A stretch of DNA of 64,000 nucleotides from Nymphaea colorata (taxonomy: Eukaryota; Streptophyta; Magnoliopsida; Nymphaeales; Nymphaeaceae), in the NCBI RefSeq assembly GCF_008831285.2, contig NW_022204507.1, positions 992,001 through 1,056,000 of the forward strand, read 5' to 3'. Shown here in pieces: positions 1-9,898 of this stretch; position 1 is the first letter of the stretch, and each line of letters begins with the position of its first letter. Both the position numbers and the translations under genes were made by a program. Below the pieces are notes generated by a model. It worked only from the letters and a program-made list of their open reading frames with translations, had not been told where the DNA came from and made no database searches.

Positions 1-646
1 CCCCCATATCAGAAAGATTTGGGAATACGAACATCTAGGAGGTCACTTCCATCGGTGAAAAGTGTCACCCCCCTGTGCAGAGCATCATACAATGTTTAAC
101 TCTTCCTATGACTTTTCAAGGTAAAGTGGAGGGTTCAACATAGACTCCAAATTCTTCATACAAGTTTTTTAGGTTGATGTTTTGGCTCTCATGGTTTTCT
201 ACTAGGGGCCAAGTTTTTCGTGAAGTATAGTAAGCTATAAAATCATTTGCATTAACTTTGGTTGGATTCATGGGGAACTGTTTTTTTAATGGTTCATTTG
301 GGTCACAAGTTGAGGTGGGAAGGTATAGTATTTCAGCAAATTCATTTAATAACACTATCATTTCTGTTCATGGAAACCAAAAAGAGAAGGTCCTTGGGTT
401 CCATCGCTCAGCGATTGCATGCACCAAACTTCCATCCACTGTTTGCATTCCTCCGGTTGCCACTGTCTCTAGCCTACATTTTTCAAAGTATGAAGGAAAC
501 ATCCGAGAGAAGGTGGGATGCCAAGACCGATACCATTCGGGAGTCAAAGGTTTAGACTCAAGAGATATGTAAGTAGACTGTTTAGGTCCTTCCCCAAAGA
601 AGATGTGATCATAAAAGAAGGTGACACCACGTTGGAAAAAATACAT
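1..646 (-). pseudogene. ORF1 of Tat-like element A (DUF7745/plant-mobile-domain-like), partial
   Basis: Two overlapping-frame pieces (646-368 and 361-116) plus a frameshifted tail to position 1 encode one protein matching ORF1 of copy C. Shared signatures are a YDHIFFGEGP-like start, the segment LVHAIAERWNPRTF followed by EMIVLLNEFAEI, and RKTWPLVENHESQNINLKNL. The 'xxRWxP...L.EfA.lLxLP' pattern resembles plant mobile domain / DUF7745 proteins, which are known to occur in Tat-type elements ahead of gag; that family link is my inference. Position ahead of gag, right after the LTR and PBS, fits the extra ORF1 of Ogre-type elements, whose function is unknown. The reading frame breaks near 362-370 and again near 115, so no full protein is made. 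Confidence 0.6.
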
Positions 647-1423
647 CTTGAATAATGACTCAAAAGAGTAGAGATTAGATTAGTGAAAAAAATTGACTAT
701 GTTGATAAAGACAATATGAAGTAAAGGTATATAATATGGTTATAAAACATCACACAAGGTTTTATGTACATTCATATGTCATTTGAAATAGTTTTGGACA
801 AAATGGATATAGGGACTTAATTGAAATAATTTTGTGACATAATAATCCAATGTCAAGTTATGCTTATATACTTTAAACGAATGACTCAATGTCAGCATAG
901 ATTCTTCCTTAAACAACTAAGGGTATGGTTCATCAACTTCTTCTTGATCACTCATCGATATACCACAAATTACCACTCATAGTACTAACGAGGGGGCTTT
1001 CCCGCCCAAAGTGTGGTCCAGTTGTAATGCCTAGTCTTGTGCTACTGCCTAAGACCAAGCCCGACAACATGATGACCGGAGCAAATAGGTATGAGGAATT
1101 TGGAAACATAAAAAATCATGCAAAATCAGTTGTCTTTAATGCAATGTTTCCTAAGATGATGATTAAAATAAATAGAAAAGCAAACATTATTTTCAAACAA
1201 CTTTTACATTGAGGAGGGTTGTATTTGATACTAAATGTAAGTGAATATGATTGATTCTTCTCAATTAGTCTTAAATGCAAGAAAGCAAACACAGTCGCCA
1301 AACAATGTAATGAAATGCCGATGATGTCAAGGCCAAAGTAGGGGACATGCTTTATCATCGACAATATGTGAGATGTTCAAATAAATGGAAATACATCAAT
1401 TATAAACATAGCCAAACGATGAC
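647..1423 (-). other. Untranslated leader of element A
   Basis: This is the stretch between PBS and ORF1 on the minus strand. It is collinear with 54852-55638 of copy C: short reading frames on both sides (for example 925-1212 here and 55069-55296 in opposite orientation there) share the run CGPVV and KSVV.NA.FPKM, but these are on the antisense strand of the element and I treat them as conserved DNA, not genes. No independent gene is seen. Confidence 0.6.
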
Positions 1424-1443
1424 GGATCCCATCACGGTCGCCA
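1424..1443 (-). other. Primer-binding site, element A
   Basis: On the minus strand it reads TGGCGACCGTGATGGGATCC, two bases after the LTR end (...GAACA). It starts with TGG, complementary to a tRNA CCA tail. The TGGCGAC- start is like the PBS of other plant Tat/Ogre-type elements, thought to use tRNA-Arg; I could not check the tRNA. Copy C has the aligned site TGGGGACCGTGATGGAAACC at 54832-54851. Confidence 0.65.
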
Positions 1444-2486
1444 TTTGTTCGCATCCCAAAATTTTCTTTGGGTTTGATTTTTGGTGTGCTCCAGAAAAAA
1501 TGAGATTTAATTTTGAAAATGAGAGAGAAAGGGACTCGCCCGACGGTACGAGGATTGACCGTTCCCGATGCCTTTACCGGTGGTAATCAATCCAAGGGCT
1601 ATATTTATTATTGATACATTTTATTTTGACTTAAACACCTTTTTTATTTTATATACGGTGTAGAAAAATATTGAAAGTTTAATGGTTCGAACTTTTGAAA
1701 AGGTTCTTGAAGAATTACTTGAGAATGTGAAACACTTTGGGAAAAACTAGAATTGAGAAATCTTTATAAATATCATTTGGAAAGCTTGAAAAATCATTTT
1801 GAAGTCACTTTAGTGTTCTCTTAAGACTTTAAGTAGGTTTGAGGTTTTGCTCTAATTCGGTTACTACCTAGTTAGAGCTTTATCTCATCTTACTTAAGTT
1901 TTTTGGAGTAGTGTATGTGGTTATTTGTGATGTTAGGTAAATGTGGATGCATGAATGCATTGATCCTATATGATTAGAAAAGAAAATCATTCATTCTTAC
2001 CATAACATTCATCTACAAACATTTCTACCACAACATACATCTAAGATTTTTGTTTTGATAACTATCGTATATAAGAATGAAAAGTTTTTGAAAATGGATT
2101 AGGGTTGTAGACCATCAAGCATGAATCCAATATTGGGTCATTGCTTGATTTTTTGTCTTAGTGAAATCGGTAAATAAAAATATTATGACAGGAAAATGTT
2201 AAAACACATGGACAAGATGAAATGCTCTCATAAAAAGAAAGATAGAGAGAAAGAGAAATAGAAAATGATGTACATATACGTGTACATACCATCACATATG
2301 TACATATATGAAAGTTTCTAACAATGACATTGATTTGAATAGGAAGAAAGATTTTTAGAGGGAAAGAAAAATACATATATATACGTATATGTGAATGTAT
2401 AAGAAAATTTGTAAGGGAAGATATTTGTCTTGAAAAGAGAAATAAAAGATTCTAGAAATAAAAAATAGAACACATACATACATGTA

Positions 2487-2490
<4 letters not shown>

Positions 2491-2556
<66 letters not shown>
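2491..2556. repeat. (TA)33 microsatellite in LTR A
   Basis: An uninterrupted TA repeat of 66 bp. The same LTR position holds (AC)n(AT)n in copy C (53803-53896) and a large GA/AT-rich block in copy B (44144-44757). Confidence 0.95.
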
Positions 2557-2559
<3 letters not shown>

Positions 2560-3720
2560 TTGTAAAATATGGAAACCTAAAAAGAGAGAAAAGAAAATCA
2601 CCATGTGCACACACACACACATATACATATCTTCATGAGACTAAAAATCAAGACATGACTTGAAATAACCAACTTCAAGTTTGATGTAGGCTGGAGGGGA
2701 GCTTGGACTCATGTAAGGGTCTAATCTAAGTCTCCAAAGCCACATTAGAGAGAGTTCTTTCAAAAATATTTTGGAAAGCATGATTTCAAATATGTGGACA
2801 TAAAACATAGTTATTTCATTGGTTACAATGGAATATGTTTCTTTCACCGTTGGATATGGAAGAAAATCGAACCACATAATAAGGTGATCATTAGGGTTCC
2901 TAATCGGATGGTTAAAAAGGAAACTAGCACAAAATGACATAAAAATGCATATTAGCATGTACATATTCGTGAGAGTTTTTACTAGGTTGGACAAGTCCCA
3001 AACTCAAAAATTAACATAAAAATAAAGAGTCTCAAACTACACTTTCATTCTCACCGTGCATTCACATATAAATGAAAAGTCAAACAACTATGCATGGATA
3101 ATATCCTAAAACAAAACAATATTCAAGAAAAGAGAAAGAGCATGATTTCATCAGAACATGAAATATCATCTCATCTTCTCATGCTCTCGGTGCACTTGAG
3201 CATAACTTTTGACTCTAAAATAGAAATTTGAGAACTTTCTCATATGGCCATAGGGGGATGAAGAAGATAGAAAATGAGGAAACCAAAACAATGCCACATT
3301 TCATAAAGAGAGAACATGCTTCAATCGTAAAATGAAATATCATCTCGTCTTTTCATGCTTCCGGTGCACTCGAGCATAGTTTCTTCACTCTAAAATAGAG
3401 ATTTGAAAGCTATCTCATATGGCCATGAGGAGATGAAAAAGAGAGAAACAATAGAAAGAATTGAGTGAGATGTTGGTTACATACCTCTAAAGAGAATGAT
3501 TTGAAGGAAAAATGATCACCCTTGCTTCGAATGTTCCTAGACTCACCTTGAATAGAGCTCCAAGGTGATGAAGAATTGACCTCTAAGAAATCTTTGGTGT
3601 CCCTTCGAAGAGTTGTAGTTTGACGAAGCTTGCTCTAAGTTGGAGAAGAAGAAGAAGTGAGAATGCACTAAAACTTCTCCAAGGGCTGGCTAGTTCATTG
3701 CCCAAGATGGGGATAATGGG

Positions 3721-3730
3721 TGTTTTTATA
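3721..3730 (-). promoter_or_regulatory. TATA box of LTR A
   Basis: Minus strand reads CTCTCTATAAAAACACCC around this site. The aligned positions in copy B (45967-45961, CTCTCTATAAATATCC) and copy C (52596-52603, CTCCCTATATATACCCC) keep a TATA motif in the same context, which supports a real LTR promoter. Confidence 0.6.
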
Positions 3731-3984
3731 GAGAGCTTTGGAGCAAAAACTCAAATTTTGATTTTTTTATTTCATAACATTTTTATACAAATTTTAAATA
3801 ATTTTGAATTATTTTTAATTTTTTTGAAAAAGAAATAGGTTTGAAATGAGTATGATTGGCTATTAGGCCTGCAAATTCATTTTTGAGGTGTAGGTAGGGT
3901 TAATGTCCATTTAAAACATTCAAAAATGCCCTCCAATTGTTGATTTTTGAAGAAAAATGGGGCCTGTACACTAGGTAGGCCCTG

Positions 3985-4215
3985 GAAGGCATCTCGGCAG
4001 CGCGTGCGCGCAGCTCGTTATCGTGCGAGCACTGAGCGTGATCACACAAAAGGCGACCACGTGCTCGCAAAAAGTGACCGCACTCTCGCAAGCACGGTTG
4101 CGCGGTTGCTCGATGCGTGATTGCAAAAAGCGACCACACGCTCGCACACACGGTCATGCATTGCCCGATCGCACGCGCTTGTCGCGCAGTCACGCGACTA
4201 CGCATCGCGTGACGC
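3985..4215. repeat. CpG-dense, internally repeated block in LTR A
   Basis: About 34 CG dinucleotides by eye in ~225 bp, within DNA that is otherwise strongly AT-rich. Short degenerate repeats such as TGCTCGCAAAAAGTGACC and TGATTGCAAAAAGCGACC recur. It lies ~250-500 bp upstream of the LTR TATA box on the minus strand. Copies B (46190-46385) and C (52250-52390) have GC-richer blocks in the same place, but different in sequence. Confidence 0.75.
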
Positions 4216-4864
4216 TCAGATACCTTTTCCTTTTTTTTAAAATATTATTAAATTAAGTGAAATAAAATAATGAAATGAGCATAAAACTCCTTTTCTTTTT
4301 CGTTAAATTTATTTAAAAAGTGTATAAAATTATTCTTTTCGTTATAAAAGAGTGGTCGGCTTTCAAAAACATATTTTGGTGCGAGGACGAAGCGTAAAAC
4401 AAGGGAGAGGTCTGTGCACGTTCGCACGACTTTTTTAGCACAGACTTTGTTGTTTCGAACTCAATTCTGGATTTTGCGTTTCCAATGCTTGATTTAGGTC
4501 TGAACTTTGGTTTTAGATCTAATTTGGATCCCAAAAATTGGGTTTTGTGCTTTGATAAGAGTGTAGCATTTTGGAAAAATTAAGGGTGATTACGAAACCG
4601 ATTGAATTAATCAAGATATACAAAAAAAATGATAACATCATCCAATTAGTTCTAGATATAGCTGGAGCTCCATCTACATCTTCATCTTCTTTAATGGCTT
4701 TGCACCCATAAATGCCGCTTGATAGCTTTTCACCTTGAACTCAAAAATAAATTTAAGTTGTTTATACCAATTACACATTTGTCTTGGCTACATCCCAGCA
4801 GGATAAATGTCTTAAGGACTTTAGAAGACTCGCTTCTGCGGAGAAAGGTTCCTGAAAACGGTAG

Positions 4865-4916
4865 CTGCAAAGCAGATGCCAGCAGTCATGCTGCAAAGTA
4901 GATGCCAGCAGTCAAG
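4865..4916. repeat. 26-bp tandem duplication
   Basis: CTGCAAAGCAGATGCCAGCA... at 4865 is followed at once by CTGCAAAGTAGATGCCAGCA... at 4891. The two units differ at two or three positions by eye. Confidence 0.85.
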
Positions 4917-6154
4917 GTCAAGAAGGCCTGGAAGGATTCCAGCAACCTCACGACAATGCTGGTATGTCTTAAAAAAGGTATGTTTAATTGGCACGATGTA
5001 AATGAAACAGAAAATGCTTTCTTTTGCATATCTAATGATCTAAAGTTCTTTGTAACCTTCAAAAACTATCAAATCTGGATTTTCAAAACTAAAACAACTG
5101 AGATCTAATTCTTGATAATATTGGATTCTATCTCAAAAATATGAAAAAAGGAATGCATCTTCAATTTTCACATATCAAAGAGAATATGAGCTTAATCCCT
5201 TCAGCAAGTGCTAAAGGCGTGTACAGGACTGACAACTAATAGATAACACAGCAAAGACAACTTTGAGCACAGCAAATGTGGATCAACAGGGAGAGCTAAG
5301 CTGGGCTTAAGTATGATAAAAAAAAAAATCAGTAATTGATGGACCTGGTGAAGCATTGTCGCCATTCCAAATCCAGGGTTCAACTAAATAGATGCCAAAA
5401 TGGTAGAATGTCAAAGCAAAAGCATTAATTTGTGGCATACAATTCCGACTTAATCAGGTTGAAGAGAGTTCTTTCAAAGTTCTCAAGGGAGAGTTGATTG
5501 GTTCAGGTTGATTTGGAATTTCTAGTTTCTTACCCTGAAAGCAGCCTGTGAAGATCAAGAACAATAGCTGCCTCATATTGACACCAGATTTCAAATTTTC
5601 TCAGTTAGTTCCTCCTCCCTTACAAAGTTTACTTAAACCCCTGCTAAATGGCGGAGAGAGAAAGAACAGGTGAAACAAACTGCTTCCTTTTTCTTAGCTT
5701 AAGAAGTCTTCTTATTTCGGGAATTTCTTCACTATGAGAGTCCCGATACTTATTATTTGTTCCTTGTTTATCAGCTTCTGAACAGACAGAGAAATGCTAA
5801 GGTCGATCGGCTTTACGAATCTTATTTCTCTCCATCCTTTTTTTCTCAGCTGAAACCATGAACGGCCCGAATCACCTTTACAATCGTCCACAACTTGTCA
5901 TTGCGAACCTCCAACTCCGCAATGATCTTAAATCTGCCTTTCTGAATTTTTCCCTTTCAGCCACACTTTTTTCCCTTTAACTTCATCCATTTTCATGATG
6001 CTAAACATCTATGCTATAATATGTTAATATTTTCTTTGGCATGTATATATAGTCTCTTTTTTAGTTGATACCATTGCCATTTGTAATTGACATATTCAGG
6101 GACAGCTCTCTCTCTGTGTCGGCATTTTTTTGCAATGTTTCTTCTTCTTCTGCT

Positions 6155-6193
6155 TCTCTCTCTCTCTCTCTCTCACTCACACACACACACACA
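6155..6193. repeat. (TC)n(AC)n microsatellite
   Basis: A run of about ten TC units passes into a run of about nine AC units, interrupted once by TC. Confidence 0.95.
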
Positions 6194-8602
6194 GAGTTGG
6201 GGTTTTCTTCATACCTTAGTCATATCTTAGTTAACAGATGTCCGTCTTTGACCAGCTTCTCGATGAAAGCAAAAGAACAAAGAAAACCTCGACAAAAGGG
6301 ACCAACTTTAAGGGAACGAGATCAGGATTGTGCTTGGAAAATATCGACGGCATTGATTATTATTTGATATTTTTTCATTTATTCTTTATGTCCACTCTCA
6401 TAGTGAATTGATCTTAAGTTATCTTTGTGGTAGCAATGTTAATTTGTGGGAATGTTGTCTGTCCTTTTTGTGCTCTCATATTTTACTTGGTTCTCTATTA
6501 CATTTCTCTAAATTACAGTCATTCTTGCCATAGACCTGAAGCTGAAGTTAGTTCTCGGTGTCAACAAATTATTATTAACTGCAATTTCTTGTTGGAGCTA
6601 GAATCTTATCTTCAACTATTGATTCAGTAAATATAATTTTGCTGTTGTCCAATGATAGTGACTTAAAACCTTCTGATATGATTGCCAGTAAGGGCTTGCA
6701 GAGCACAGACTGAAATAACCAACACAACCAGGAAGATAATTATTTATGAAATTTTTTGATGTTTGCTCTGAAAAGAAAATGACAAGAAAAGGCTGCTGAA
6801 AGCAGTGGCTTGCCTAGAACTTTGTAGTACATAGTACATGAAGGTCGCATGCAGAGAACGCTGGTCTACATGAGGCAAGAAGCTGGAACTTTAGCTTAAC
6901 TATCTTAATAGATGCAGAATTAAAAATAAGCTGGAACTTTAGGTGGATGTAAGTAACTAACTTGTGTATATGCAGATCAATCACTGCCAAGAACGTTCTG
7001 ACAGCCATTAGAAGCCACCTGTTGGAGCACCATGAATCTTCCCCCATGCTGCTGGGAACAATTGCTTGCAGGAGCTGTGCATTACAAGATGGTTGAGGGG
7101 CATAGATGTTTGTTCAAATTTCATGGTGTCCACAGTATGTTACCCTAAGTTTAGACCTTAAGAACAGGTGGACTCCTGAAAATCATTTGGGACAGTTTTA
7201 ACTCAGTGATATATATTTTCTGAAAAGAGTAAAAGCAGATAATTTCGTATCTCTTTATTTGGTTCAGAAAAGGAGTGAAATCAGAAGCAGATCATTATGA
7301 AGCGAGTATACAAAAATCCATTCTCAGTCTCATAAAATACATATAGATTATGTGAAAAGCCATAAACAAACAAACTCATACCATAGTGCATAGTGTATCA
7401 GACCACTTAAACAGGTGTTATCTTCTTTTATTTGAAACTACTTACCATGAAAATATATTTACCTACAATAAACATACAAAGAACATAATGATGCAATTAG
7501 ATGACAGCAAGCAATCATGAATGCTGGTATAAAATGTTTGAGCTTAGAAAACAAAATAATATAGCTACCGACCTTCAAGCAATCGTGCCATTTCACTGTC
7601 TTTCCTTTCAAGTGCAGGCTTAAAATGATTCAATGAGTAAGTCATTTCCATCAGCTGTTCACCTGAACACTGCAAGTCTTTGTTCTTTTCATCTATTCTT
7701 AGTGCAGTAAGATTCACATCTCATGTGTCTACTTCTTGCAGGTTCTCCGCAATGAAGATGCAGAAACCTTGAGTCTCTAATTATTTTTTATGGTAAAAGA
7801 ACGACTACTCCTTACAATATTCTAGCCAAATTAGAATTTTTTCTGAACACTCTTTTGTGCACTAGGTTTTATATCATATCCCAATTTTACAGCTGCCCTT
7901 GCTGATTCTTGAAATATAAGGGAAGGATGCTTAGATTTGTTGCATTGATACGATGATGCTGATCACTAATAATGGGTTGTTAACTTACATTATAATATAA
8001 TGAATTGTATAGTTTATATATGTTGTGCATGATCTTGTGAATAAAATTCTTGTTACATTGATCTGTTGTAGTTATCATTTCAATGTAGGAATAATCATGA
8101 AGCAGTCCAGGAAGATGCAAAAAAGGAAACTACAACTTTTATGGTTTTAGTAATTGTTCAAAAGGATTTTTGTATGCCAAATCCTTGAAGGGTGCTCAGA
8201 AGTTAATTCAGTTTCCTAATTATGGTATTTGTTTACTTGTTTCTGCTTTAGATCCATGCCATATTACCTTTCGTGATGTAGCTCCATTTATTAATTGAAG
8301 TCATGGAATTTATTTGATCAAAATTTAATATGCCACCTATTACTATGATGGGGAAATGCAAAAGTTGATGTGTCTATGGCGCAATTAGCTGGTGTATGGA
8401 AAGCAAATGCAAAAGCATTAGCTGGTGTATGAAAAGCAAAAGCAAAAGCATGCTCTTCCAGGGTTCATTACTTCTTGGTGTTATCTGCAGATCAGTTCTT
8501 GGGTACAAGTATGTTTCTTATTCTTGATGCTTGCATGTGTAATTAGAGCACACAAATGTGTTCGCAGTATGAAAAATTCATTTTGTATGTATGTGTGAAC
8601 AG

Positions 8603-8668
8603 GTTCCCACGTACATAGCAGAGATGACACCCAAAAATATGTGAGAAGCACTTACGACAGCAAATCAG
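8603..8668 (+). pseudogene. Sugar-transporter (ERD6-like) exon relic
   Basis: A 66-nt, 22-codon stretch reads VPTYIAEMTPKNM-stop-EALTTANQ. It is bordered by a good splice acceptor (GTGAACAG before it) and donor (GTATAG after it), so it looks like a whole exon. The PxYIAE.TPKN.R motif is typical of the monosaccharide transporter superfamily, and the exon resembles the VPVYIAEITPKN exon of ERD6-like vacuolar sugar transporters. The arginine after PKN is replaced by TGA (likely CGA to TGA). I do not see the neighbouring exons, so this is an isolated relic of an MFS membrane transporter gene. The family call rests on one short motif but that motif is distinctive. Confidence 0.65.
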
Positions 8669-9037
8669 GTATAGGGGATTATATTGTTTCTCTTTTCATC
8701 TTCGGTAAACAACAGACCAGACGTATCCTGTCTTCTTGTCATACCTTCAATCACAACGGCAGCAGTAAGTAGTTCTTAACAGAGCACCTTACCTGAGCTT
8801 GAGGGAGCTAGAGGTAATGGAGCAAGAGTCAGGCTTGGGGCGACAAGCTTGAGCTCAGGTCGGCTTCCTTAACCCAAGGACAGAGCTTGAGATTGGCTTG
8901 GATACGCTTCATTAGCTGAGCGTTGATCAGCATTTAACATACTGATCTAACCCAAAAAGGTCAATTTTTTTGTTCACAAACTTTCCTCTCTTAACTAATA
9001 TTCTCTTGCTGAAGTCGATTTTTATTGCAGAGGCGCA

Positions 9038-9187
9038 GCTACCATCCACCTTGGCTTTGCCTTTGATCTTATGTCGCAGTTCATCCTGGACTCGCTTCAT
9101 CAGCTCAAGTCTCCTCATCAACTCTGCCATTGCCCACACCACAGGAGCCGATGATGTATCAGACCCACCAAGGACTACATTCTGCAA
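9038..9187 (-). pseudogene. Cytochrome P450 I-helix exon relic
   Basis: The minus strand encodes VVLGGSDTSSAPVVWAMAEL followed by MRRLELMKRVQDELRHKIKG. This is the P450 oxygen-binding I-helix motif (A/G)GxDT(S/T), followed by the usual WAMAEL(M/I)..P..M..(V/A)Q.EL stretch of plant A-type P450s (CYP71 clan). A splice-acceptor-like TTTGCAG precedes the exon on the minus strand near 9185. Downstream on the minus strand the frame stays open to ~8927 but no longer looks like P450: the K-helix ExxR and the heme-binding cysteine motif are absent. It is therefore a single truncated exon. It lies between two plus-strand gene relics. Confidence 0.7.
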
Positions 9188-9898
9188 ATGGGCATTGGAG
9201 AAGAAGAAGAACACACTGTCAAGTTCTTGAAAACCAGCATTACCCAAGTTTTCAGGTATATGGAAGTATTATAGGCTTATAGCCAAGGGGCACATGATAT
9301 TTCAAACAACTGCTATAAGTATCTTCGACACATACATATTTTCCTCTAGCCAGATGTTTGAATAGCAAAGATCTATGCTTTCTAAGGCCATTGATGCCCT
9401 TGTTTGTGCTTTTATGTATTTATTTTAATTAATGGTAGTAATTTAGATTTTATAGGAGTACTTGCAAAAACTTGAGCTTTTCTATTTATACTTTTCCTAC
9501 TCATGCTAGATTTAAAAAAAAAAATTCTTACACGCCAGGCTCTAGGGAAAAAAAAAGGGCCGACACTTCGTAGTTTTTTTTTTTCTTTTGGCAGGATTAT
9601 AGACCAAAATAAATTGGGAAGGCAAAAACCTAATTTGTTTGATTGTTTGTAGAAAGCAAATAAATTAAACATTCATCTGAAGAGGGCACTAAAATTGAAA
9701 GAGGCAACAGAGTCAAGATGCAGACAAAGAGTAAACTTTATGATCTTTGGGTGTTTTGTGGAAACATTCCTTTGAATTCTGGAAAACCATTCACATTGGA
9801 CGTGTCACCAGGTCTATTTATCTCTCCATTACCACTGGTCATTTTTTGAGTGTTTGTCATGTATGTATATGGGTTGAATTACACTAGATAAGCAACCA
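9188..9898. other. Spacer with no supported gene
   Basis: AT-rich DNA with poly-A and poly-T runs near 9515-9590. I see no domain-bearing frame in it. Confidence 0.5.

Larger units (their letters stand above)
1..4596 (-). mobile_element. Tat/Ogre-like Ty3/Gypsy element, copy A (5' part)
   Basis: Read on the minus strand, this segment holds a ~3.15-kb LTR (4596 to 1446), a primer-binding site (1443 to 1424), an untranslated leader and part of ORF1 reaching the window edge. It aligns by eye over its whole length with the 5' half of the plus-strand copy C (51604-56261), so the two are inverted relative to each other. gag, pol and the other LTR must lie left of position 1 if the copy is complete. 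Assignment to the Tat lineage is by homology with copies B and C, where two RNase H domains are visible. The LTR 5' edge (~4596) is inferred from an ATCACCCT motif shared with copy C and may be off by a few bases. Confidence 0.8.
1446..4596 (-). repeat. 5' LTR of Tat-like element A (~3.15 kb)
   Basis: The LTR ends ...GAACA at 1446, just before the PBS. It contains, in element order, a GATCT-rich start, a CpG-dense block (~4215-3985), a TATA box (3730-3721), a long transcribed R/U5-like part of over 2 kb, and an AT microsatellite (2556-2491). The LTRs of copy B (41346-47170) and copy C (51604-54829) share this order. The first ~190 bp of the copy C LTR are shortened here. Confidence 0.7.
4597..8602. 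other. Low-copy-looking AT-rich region without a supported gene
   Basis: I see no reading frame with a recognisable domain. The DNA has the look of introns and gene flanks: many pyrimidine tracts ending in CAG and scattered short open frames. Contents worth noting are a 26-bp tandem duplication (4865-4916) and a CT/CA microsatellite (6155-6193). A possible minus-strand exon near 7573-7671 is listed among the rejected items because its product could not be identified. Confidence 0.5.

Noticed and set aside
2318-2620. Open frame of YIYIYI repeats over the AT microsatellite (similar ones at 21022-21337)
   Set aside because: Simple-sequence translation, not a gene.
7573-7671. Possible minus-strand exon reading CSGEQLMEMTYSLNHFKPAL then ERKDSEMARLLEG, with splice-like borders
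   Set aside because: It looks exon-like but I could not assign a family or find neighbouring exons. Recorded in case a search identifies it.
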